A DNA stretch of 64,000 nucleotides from Corbicula japonica (Eukaryota; Mollusca; Bivalvia; Venerida; Cyrenidae), in NCBI GenBank assembly GCA_038501625.1, contig JAZAYU010000124.1, forward strand, positions 62,001-126,000. Reading direction: 5' to 3'. Numbering within the stretch: the first letter of the stretch is position 1; each line of letters opens with the position of its first letter. Under the pieces are notes generated by a model. It saw only the letters and a program-made list of their open reading frames with translations, was not told the DNA's origin and did no database searches. Made by a program: the position numbers and the translations under genes. Below, one piece after another: positions 1 to 8,729 of this stretch.

Positions 1-394
1 TTTACACACATCGAAATATTCCAGAAAATGTGTTGCGTTTTAATTGTTTGTAGAACAATTATAACATCCGACTGGATGTCCTTAAAGTTCCGTTTTAGTG
101 TCTAACATTTATCTTGTTAATCACTTCCATAGTCACTAACTTTTGTAATTGTCTTTTAACCGACTATGCTGTAATTTAAATATGTCACCATTGTCATTTA
201 TAAATACACGATAACCACAACTGTAAGAAATAAATGAGGTTACCCTTAATTGGGGCATGAAACGAAAAAAAAGATCTGGATCTTACGCTAGATTAATTTT
301 TCTGATAGCATACTACTGCTGCCTAATGAACCATGTTGCTTGCCACTTCGGTTGCACATGCATACACAATTTATATGAAACAATTTATTTTCAG

Positions 395-1906
395 TTGCTC
401 ACAAAGTACGGATCTGATCAGCAGCTTCACTCCTGCCTCTGGTTTACCAACAGCAACAATCAACGCTTTCAAATTCTATGATAACAACAGTGTGCACCTG
501 CACTGTTGGCTGGTGGTGTGCCCCACACCCTCGGGTTGCGTAGTAAGTACACTAAACAATGCTTCATTATAAAACCTGGAAATGGAAACCAGACTCAAAT
601 CTCGTGGATCTGACTGGTCGCCATTTCAACCGATCAGATTCTTGAGATTTGAGACTGGTTTCCATGCTCAGTTTTATAACCTTGGGCACTGGTCTATTTC
701 CACAACACATCGTTAAGGAAATTGTTTGTCCATAAAGCATGACTACTGAAGTGCACGCCCGCCACTAACCCACCCCCAGATTGTAATCGGTTAGTCACTG
801 TTCTGGAATGACATGGATTTTAATTTATTTGTCCGTACAGAAATCGCTTCTAATCGGTTCTCACTTCCGTTATTTGTTTGTGGCGTCCAGTTTGAAACTG
901 ATTTTTGTAATACCATGCTCTCTATTCCTCTCTACTTGTTGGCTGTGTGGGGAGGCTGTGTATTCTGGATGTGGCCATTCCTGATATGCATATTTCATTT
1001 TTTTCTAATAAAACACAAACATATGCACTTTTCTGATCTACATTTTACAACAAATCTACAATAATAAATTTTGGACAAGCGCTCACCGCGACCAAAAAAT
1101 TACAATGAAAGCAGTGAGCACCAAATGAAATCAAACGGAAAAGGGGCGAAAGAGTTTAATCCCTTTTAATTTTTTTCTCAGAAAAACTGTAAATTGGCAT
1201 TGAAGGAAGATTCCTAAAACACATATTAAGAGTTGTCGCTCTGTTTTGTTTTATAGTGACTGCCTTGGGCATTTACCCCTGAAATAGTGGACGATTTATT
1301 TCATAACTATCGAGACGATTAATAATTTATCAACGTGTGTAGTTCTAGTTAAATTATGGAAAGAAAACAAACATGTGAACTCGACGAGCGAAACCATGTA
1401 AGTATTCACCAAAGAACTCATTAGAAATGTTAAATACTGAAATGATCAATAAATCGACAATTTGAAAATTCGCCGTAACATTTTTCCCGTAAATTTGTGC
1501 ACACATTTCTTCAATTTTAATATCGCAGTAGAATTGTTTAATGTTAAATGTCTCCCCGAACATTCTTGTATGTATTTAACTCGTACAACGAATGTTTCGT
1601 TAACTTTTCTACCTCACAGCCTCCCAAAAAATAAACGTACAATGTACAAAAACATGTAAACACTTGAACTTAACGGCTGGTGATTATAGAGATTTGAAAC
1701 CAGTCTCAAATCTCAATGGTCTCGATTTCAGCCAATTAGATCATATAGATTTGAGACTGATTTCCATTCTCAGTTTTATAAAAATATATTCGGTCAGGTT
1801 TCATCAAACTTACTTAATTGTATTACTTTAACAAATGTTTGTGTTTCCAGTTTCAGGTCTGAGCCTCACTTTAACCATCTTGATTGTGCTCGCCAGTCTA
1901 CTCTGA
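395..1906 (+). pseudogene. ZP-domain gene copy 0, 3' end only, cleavage-site exon deleted
   Basis: Two of the last three exons of a ZP-domain gene whose 5' part lies before the window. Exon 7 is 395-542 (acceptor ttttcag, donor gta|gtaagt) and encodes the ZP-C core with FKFYDNNSVHLHCW and the CPTPSGC cysteines. It differs from the other copies by T188S and A204P (copy 1 numbering). Exon 9 is 1851-1906 and would encode the hydrophobic tail to TGA. Exon 8 is missing: against copy 3 (47240-47363) about 167 bp are lost, leaving only its last 11 nt (1387-1397) and donor. The acceptor, last ZP-C cysteine, RKRQ site and following hydrophobic patch are all gone. Joining exon 7 to exon 9 shifts the frame and stops after a few codons; reading into intron 7 also stops quickly. 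So the copy cannot make the normal C-terminus. Whether it is dead or makes a truncated ZP protein cannot be seen here. Confidence 0.75.
855..1002 (-). mobile_element. 148-bp dispersed-element fragment inserted in intron 7 of copy 0
   Basis: This segment is absent from the same intron position in copies 2, 3 and 4 and is flanked by a 7-bp duplication TTCTAAT (848-854 and 1003-1009). Its reverse complement matches the start of the dispersed element at 20094-20738, from the AAATGAAATATGCATATCAG end to GTGAGAACC. It is therefore a 3'-truncated copy of that family, inserted after copies 0 and 3 diverged. No coding capacity. Confidence 0.75.
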
Positions 1907-2030
1907 TGTTCATGGATGTATATCGTTGGATTACTAGCTGAAATGAGACTTTTTCAAGAAACAAGAGATTATGAGCTTGGTACTGTCATATAGAACATGA
2001 CTTAGGGAGTCACTTAGTGTAATTGTAAAT

Positions 2031-2036
2031 AATAAA
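2031..2036 (+). terminator. AATAAA polyadenylation signal, copy 0
   Basis: Canonical AATAAA about 125 bp after the stop of exon 9. The same hexamer follows copy 3 at 47997-48002. In copies 1, 2 and 4 the equivalent site reads AATATATAAA, so they may use a variant signal. Placement is by comparison only. Confidence 0.45.
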
Positions 2037-4079
2037 AAATTATTATGAAGCTATTTTTGTTGACTTTTCTTCTCCTTCCATAAATACGTTATCTAACTCC
2101 CGTTGCCTTTACCTCTTAGTAAGCTAAAGAAAACAATTGCACATGTGTATCATTATAAGGAAAGACAAACACGAAATTCTAAATTACAATGCCCAAGGTT
2201 ATAAAACTGAACATGGAAAATAGTCTCAAATCTCAAGCAATTGATTGGCTTAAATGGCGACTGGTCGCATTTCAGCCAATCACATGCTTGAGATTCGATA
2301 CTAGTTTCCATGCTCAGTTTTATTACCAAAAGCCCAAGTTTGCCAAGGATCACATTCACCATTTCGAATAGCTTTTTCTAAAGCAGACGAGACTAAGTTT
2401 ATTATAAATATAAACTTGTTAATAATGTCGATATTTATTATGCCCATTCCACGAAGAAGCTGGGGTATATTGCTTTGCACATGTCGGTCGGTCTATCCGT
2501 CCGTCCGTAACAAACCTTGTCCGATCAACGAGTTGACAAACAGTCCTCAGATTTGGTAGTTTGGTAATGAGGTTAGTCATCCTAAGTAGATGACCCCTAT
2601 TGTTTTTGAGGTCAAAGGTCAAGGTCAGTGACCGTCAATAAAATAACAGCAGATTACTATTCAATTGGCGTTAAGGGGCCAGACATGTTTTACAAACATC
2701 TGTTCTTAATTTTTAATTGTCTCTTCAATCATATATCGAGCAAAACATAAAACATGTGAAAGACATATCCCTTTATTACAGATAACTTTTAAGTGGTACC
2801 CAATGAACAATCGCAACATTTACACTTTACTTCATATATACCCATTTTAACGCCTATGCGATCAGTCTAGATCCAGATCAGCCATCACATCCATGGCATC
2901 TTGATATGCATCTGCGCTGGTTGAATCTTGGTCATTAATAACCTAATGAATCTAAAAGCGAATAGTTTAGATCCTGATCAGAAGGCAAGGAGGTGGGGGC
3001 TGATAACATTCTAAGACTTGTAGAATTCATTTTTAATCTGTTTTACCTTGCCAAAGCAAAAAGTTTTTTAATAGAAATAAATCCAATCAGTTTCTCATGA
3101 TCGCTTGCTATGCTTAAACCTGTTACGACCATGATTATGATTCATTTCGAGGCTTGTATGGGTAAAGAAACAAATTTGTAGTATTTTTTATTCTAAATGA
3201 TAATTAAAATGTAATAATAAGAATGGATCATTTGGTCTATCGCTTTTAATGGCGATCTACATCGATTTTAGAAAATTATCTATTTCTAACAGCAAATTGT
3301 TGTTTATTAAAAAACACACACATTTATCTTACTCGTGTATCTTTAGTTTTAAATATGTCAAAATTACATCAATGAAGAAAGAGATTTTAGACATAAAAAT
3401 TCACTAAAATTCTTTTCTTTTTACCTTCAAAACACACACGTATAAATGCAAAACATTTTAAAACACGCAGAAGTATTGATACAAAATTTTTGTGTTCTTT
3501 ACAACAATTTCTAGTCAAAAGTGAAATCTACACTTTTATTCCATTGTCTAATGTTAACAACGCCAGGAAAATCAAAAAGGTCACCTTGTGGTGTTTAGTT
3601 TTTCTTTTCGAATGTAAGATAAGACTCATTAATAGATTTTGTGCAATTTTAATGATATTCGTCTTGCCTTCCGTCAGAGATTTTGATAATTTTCATTTTA
3701 AACCACGAAAGTGCAATCACTATACATACTTTATCTAATGAATACGTAATACCAATTAGACGAAAATTAAAATACCGATCCTTGTTAAATTGTTTCGGAT
3801 CCGTGAAATCGATAAATATAATCACGTGATGGTTCTTTCAACATTAATGTCTAACATTTAAACAATACATACTCTTGTATTTCCCCAATCCCTGAGGGTC
3901 GCATATATCTACGGATTGTCTTGTCCGTCCGGATATTAAAGCTATTTTAGGAATCTCTCGAGGGGATTTCAACCAAACTTCAGCCCCAATTACATATGCA
4001 AAAACCTTAAAATATTACAAAAATATTGTTCAATTCTCAAACAGGAATCGGTGCGTGGTTTACTCCCTCCTTTTGTTAA

Positions 4080-4660
4080 AAATACTACATTGTATTTCCT
4101 CCCTTAAAAATTTCAAAGGGACTCGACTATTGTTTATTGATAGCCTCCATTAAAATTGCAAATGGACACATCCATTTTTTAAAGATTGCAAATATTTACC
4201 TCCTTTGAAAATAGAAAATTTAGGAAAATTTAGGGGCACAACTCTTGTTATCCTGAAAGATTTAGCTTCTTAGAATTCTGCGAATAGTGACTTCCTTTTG
4301 AAAATAACACATGTAGGAATGCTTCGGAGGGAGTCAACTGTTGTTATCATCGTAGATTTACCTCCATTTCATATTGCGTATAGTGAATTTTTCAAAGAAA
4401 AATAACTTTTGTTTATGGATTGTCTCTCTTGAAATTTTCAAAGAGACAAAACTTTTATTTATAGATTGCAAAGAGTGACCTCCCTTGAAAAAAAGCAAAT
4501 GACTGAATGTGTCAAAAGGAGATTGATATACCTCTCTCGAGTACATAAAAGGTGACAATCCTTCAAAATAGCAAATGTTGAATATTTCAAAGGGACTTAA
4601 ATATTGTTTATAGAGTGGAAAGAGTAAGCTCCTTTTGAAATTGCAAAGGTCGTAGGGTAC
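4080..4660 (+). repeat. Degenerate tandem repeat with TTGAAAATTGCAAA and CAAAGGGACT motifs
   Basis: Imperfect units of very roughly 70-90 bp that alternate a CCTCCNTTGAAAATNGCAAATG motif with TTTCAAAGGGACNCAACT and TTGTTTAT. Units are strongly diverged and have unequal spacing. Equivalent blocks lie at about 17520-18060, 34190-34750 and 50030-50590, so this is part of the ancestral gene unit. Antisense reading frames of 66-111 aa across it come from the repeat and are not credible genes. Confidence 0.6.
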
Positions 4661-5031
4661 ATCCGAAACGGCTTTTGGAGTGTTATTCTGCATGCAAACT
4701 ATTCTTTACAATAAACAAAAAAAATCTGACGAAAATCTTACATATTTGAAAACCTGCAAAATATTTGCTGCAGCAACATCTTAATAAAACCCCTTACCTG
4801 TTAATATATTATCTGTTCTCAATTCCCCAAACGGATGAAAAGTGTCCCCCATCCAGCTAGATTTTTTCAGAAATTGTCATTGAAATACCTCACAGTCAAA
4901 TTATTCTCCGATTCAGTCTCAGTCACACAAAAGCTACTGCCCTATTTGTAAATTATATCACTTCGTTAATTAAATGTGAATGTTTTACTAAGCCACGAGG
5001 GAAATTTAGGAAAACAATACACGTATATCTT

Positions 5032-6226
5032 AGGTTCTTAGGTGCACTAATCTCACACTTGCCCCAGTGGTGAACAAGGCTAACGCCGCTACAGGTTCTT
5101 ATGTGCACCAATCTCTCACTTGCCCCAGTGGTGTACAAGGCTAACGCAGCTACAGGTTCTTATGTGCACCAATCTCACACTTGCCCCAGTGGTGTACAAG
5201 ACTAACGCAGCTACAGGTTCTTATGTGCACCAATCTCTCACTTGCCCCAGTGGTGTACAAGGCTAACGCAGCTACAGGTTCTTTAGTGCACCAATCTCTT
5301 ACTTGCCCCAGTGGTGTACAAGGCTAACACAGCTACAGGTTCTTATGTGCACCAATCTCTTACTTGCCCCAGTGGTGTACAAGGCTAACACAGCTACAGG
5401 TTCTTATGTGCACCAATCTCACACTTGCCCCAGTGGTGTACAAGGCTAACACAGCTACAGGTTTATCTCACACTTGCCCCAGTGGTGAACAAGGCTAACG
5501 CAGCTACAGGTTCTTATGTGCACCAATCTCACACTTGCCCCAGTGGTGTACAAGGCTAACGCAGCTACAGGTTCTTATGTGCACCAATCTCACACTTGCC
5601 CCAGTGGTGTACAAGGCTAACGCAGCTACAGGTTCTTATGTGCACCAATCTCTCACTTGCCCCAGTGGTGTACAAGGCTAACACAGCTACGGGTTCTTAT
5701 GTGCACCATTCTCACACTTGCCCCAGTGGTGTACAAGACTAACGCAGCTACAGGTTCTTATGTGCACCAATCTCACACTTACCCCAGTGGTGTACAAGGC
5801 TAACACAGCTACAGGTTCTAATGTGCACCAATCTCTCACTTGCTACAGTGGTGTACAAGACTAACGCAGCTACAGGTTCTTATGTGCACCAATCTCTCAC
5901 TTGCCCCAGTGGTGTACAAGGCTAACACAGCTACAGGTTCTTATGTGCACCAATCTCTCACTTGCCCCAGTGGTGTACAAGGCTAACGCAGCTACAGGTT
6001 CTTATGTGCACCAATCTCTCACTTGCCCCAGTGGTGTACAAGGCTAACACAGCTACAGGTTCTTATGTGCACCAATCTCTCACTTGCCAAAGTGGTGTAC
6101 AAGGCTAACGCAGCTACAGGTTCTTATGTGCACCAATCTCTCACTTGCCAAAGTGGTGTACAAGGCTAACGCAGCTACAGGTTCTTATGTGCACCAATCT
6201 CGCACTTGCTCCTACTGGTTCAGTGG
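5032..6226 (+). repeat. 61-bp minisatellite, about 20 units (array A)
   Basis: Head-to-tail 61-bp units containing CTTATGTGCACCAATCTCAC, then TTGCCCCAGTGGTGTACAAG and GCTAACGCAGCTACAGG. The main variants are CTCACAC/CTCTCAC, CAAGGC/CAAGAC and CGCAGC/CACAGC. One unit near 5457-5466 has a short deletion. The period is not a multiple of three. The array lies between the 3' flank of copy 0 and the promoter of copy 1, and ends in a diverged unit (TTGCTCCTACTGGTTCAGTG) that also ends the other arrays. Confidence 0.95.
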
Positions 6227-6813
6227 TACAACGAAACTTACAATCTCTCTACTGATTTTAAGGTGCATGAAGCTCACAATGCATCTGCAGTTCTGAAGTG
6301 TTGTAAAGTGCACCAGATCACAATTTCTCTACTGATTTTGAGGTGCATGAAGCTCACAATGCATCTGCAGTTCTGAAGTGTTCTAAAGTGCACCATCTCA
6401 CAATCTCTCTACTGATTTTGAGGTGCATGAAGCTCACAATGCATCTGCAGTTCTGAAGTGTTCTGAAGTGCACCAGATCACAATCTCTTTACTGATTTTG
6501 AGGTGCATGAAGCTCACAATGCATCTGCAGTTCTGAAGTGTTCTGAAGTGCACCAGCCTCACATTGGCCTCTACAGTTGTGATGAACGCCAAGCTCGCAA
6601 TGCCTCTGCAGTTCTGAAGTGTTCTGAAGTGCACCAGCCTCACATTGGGCTCTACAGTTGTGATGAACGCCAAGCTCACAATGCATCTGCAGTTCTGAAG
6701 TGTTCTGAAATGCACCAGCCTCACATTGGCCTCTACAGTTGTGATGAACGCCAAGCTCACAATGCCTCTACAGGTTCTAAGGGTGCATCAACCTCAGAAC
6801 CACGTCTGGTTTA
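6227..6813 (+). repeat. 80-bp and 81-bp tandem repeats following array A
   Basis: About four 80-bp units (TCTCTACTGATTTTGAGGTG, CATGAAGCTCACAATGCATC, TGCAGTTCTGAAGTGTTCTA) are followed by three 81-bp units (CAGCCTCACATTGGCCTCTA, CAGTTGTGATGAACGCC). The two share the core AAGCTCACAATGCNTCTGCA and grade into each other. The 81-bp unit is open in frame as a 27-residue repeat on + and also on -, which is a property of the repeat and not evidence of a gene. The block closes with GGGTGCATCAACCTCAGAAC, as in every array. Confidence 0.9.
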
Positions 6814-7991
6814 AAAGATTTCTACGAAAAGAACTTAAATGTAAAACTGTCAAAACGAAGACGTACGTGAAGAATACGCGTGTATAATTTTGAGTTGGGT
6901 TCTTGGGCGAAATAAATGCCCTAACAATAAATGAAGTCTCAGTGAATCTCGTGTTTTCTTGACTTTTACTTAATATTAAAATTCGAAACCTGAGCTGACA
7001 CTATTACTTCACCAGTAGTTTTACAGGCCAATTCAATGGGCGAGATTTAAAGATAATAACTTGTCCATAATTAGTATTTAGTATGGTGCACATACATACA
7101 AAATTATCGGTTCACCTGTAAATGTATGAATTGGACGTATAAATTTACGCGAGGACGGTATAAGATTAAGTGAGGAATGTACAAATTTACGCGAGAAACC
7201 TATACATTTACAGGTGCATTTATCAGGAGTGTGTTTTGCATTCGATCAGAAAAACGCACAACAAGACAAAACGCTATAAGCAAACTGAATCGTCCAGAAA
7301 TATAAAAGGTATTGAATTCTGATATTGGTCACCATTGATAATTAATACCTGTTTACCAAAGGCACTGTTTTCTAAGAAACGGTGGTTACTAAACCTTTAG
7401 ACAGACAGACTGGAAACGTTAATTCATCATCATCGGCAATTCCTAAAATAATGTGGTCGGCGACATCTTTGGCTAGAGTTTACATCTGGTCTGCCAGCAT
7501 ATAATTAACACATACGTTTTATTGATTTTGTAAGCAAATATATTGTCTACTTTAGACATAAAGTTAAGGGTTGTGTACACCTGGGTTAATGTTAGGGTTA
7601 GGGATAGAATACACGACAGACCGTTTGTATTTTTAATTATTGCACGCAGTTGAAATGATTTGTTTTAATCGTATTTGCAGTGTCTCAGAAAATGTATTTC
7701 CTTGTAAAAGTTGACTGATTGACAAACATTTTATCTTTACTATAGTGTTCGGTCACAACTAGAAAATAAGCAATTTATATAAGTTTTATTAAGTTTGATA
7801 TCCAATTACTCTATCCGACCACTGAGGTATGCGAAGCTAATATTTATTTTACGCCTTTCGTTTGGAATACAAATTGATAAATATATTTGCTAAATGGGAA
7901 CATTGGGTGTGAACGACACTATAGATATCTCAGAAATAAATCTCAGAAATTTGTGATAACTCGTGCAACGCAAAACGCGGGAAAATTGTAC
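6814..7991 (+). other. 5' flank of copy 1
   Basis: Non-coding sequence between the minisatellite and the TATA box of copy 1. It contains a small set of imperfect repeats around 7135-7205 with the motif GTANAAATTTACGCGAGGA. It is nearly identical to 55336-56518 before copy 4 and related to 24098-25278 and 40354-41213. Conservation of the last 200 bp before the TATA box in all units suggests the proximal promoter lies there; no specific factor site is claimed. Confidence 0.65.
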
Positions 7992-8051
7992 TATAAAATC
8001 CCTGGCTTGCAAGGTGTTTTATTAGTTAGGAAAGGAAGGACAAGGATCCAG
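7992..8051 (+). promoter_or_regulatory. TATA box and non-coding exon 1, copy 1
   Basis: TATAAAA at 7992-7998 is followed by TTAGTTAGGAAAGGAAGGAC and the splice donor CCAG|GTAAGTGAC, so exon 1 ends at 8051. The distance from the TATA box to the last exon base is exactly 59 bp in all four complete copies although the bases between vary, which supports a real promoter and first exon. The transcription start is expected about 25-30 bp after the TATA box but is not mapped. Intron 1 runs to the acceptor TTTTATTAG at 8691. Confidence 0.7.
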
Positions 8052-8729
8052 GTAAGTGACTGGTTTACTTAATAATTTTAACCTTTTTAAGTCGAGACGG
8101 GCAAATCGAGAAAAATAATCTATGAAAATTTGAAATACAATTATTTAAAGTTAGAACGGAACGGGACTAAATAAAAACAAGGCATAATTGTAGAAATATG
8201 ACTCCGACTTTGTTTTAGTATTTTCAAGCGATAGAAACACATGTCTCAATAAATACATTCGACTTCAGTTTAAATGAAATGCGTATAGAGTACACGAATA
8301 TTTTTATTAGGGTTTTGTTGAATTATAAAGTAATACTTATAAATCATATTTTATCATATTTTATCCTTATTTGTTCTACTTTTTGCTTTCAATTTTCAGA
8401 GTATGGTGTAAACATTGTTGAATATTGTCGTAATTATGCAAACATAGTTACACATATTGTTGTGTACCTTGCTCGTGTTTCCTTTCTATAGAATTCCATT
8501 TAATCTCCATTTCAATGTCATTGCATATAATGTAGACTTCACAATATTGTGCGATTACTTTGGTGCCCAGCAAACATTGTGTGTTATAGAATTTCAACCA
8601 CACATTGCACAAAAAGTCGAACACAGTATCAAAACGTCTACAAATGGCAAAACGAACTTGTCTGATTTCGGATGATTATTTCTTTTATTAGGTAAACGAC
8701 CGAGACCTCAGATTATCTCCTTGCTTGCA

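Larger units (their letters stand above)
1907..5031 (+). other. 3' flank of copy 0, shared with the other units
   Basis: No host gene seen. It holds, in order: 3' UTR with AATAAA at 2031; a hairpin element (about 2190-2332); a CCGTCCG-type dispersed repeat (2440-2640) with clustered AGGTCA half-sites; about 1.4 kb of AT-rich single-copy-looking sequence; a short CCGTCCG tract near 3925; and a degenerate tandem repeat (4080-4660). The whole stretch is nearly identical to 47873-50973 behind copy 3 and clearly related to the flanks of copies 1, 2 and 4. Small reading frames here are not conserved between units. Confidence 0.7.

Noticed and set aside
4358..4693. 111-aa antisense frame shared with copies 1, 2 and 3
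   Set aside because: Lies on the degenerate tandem repeat. Frame length and ends vary between units with indels, and no domain is recognisable.
5032..6226. CRISPR-like or protein-coding tandem repeat
   Set aside because: Units are contiguous with no unique spacers, and the 61-bp period cycles through all frames, one of which hits TAA in GGCTAAC. Reading frames of 60-117 aa end there and are products of the repeat.
7592..7603. Telomere-like TTAGGGTTAGGG
   Set aside because: Only two units inside otherwise ordinary flank sequence, repeated in copy 4 by segmental duplication.
7887..8072. 61-aa frame over exon 1, conserved in copy 4
   Set aside because: It overlaps the TATA box and runs through the splice donor, is disrupted in copies 2 and 3, and exon 1 behaves as untranslated.
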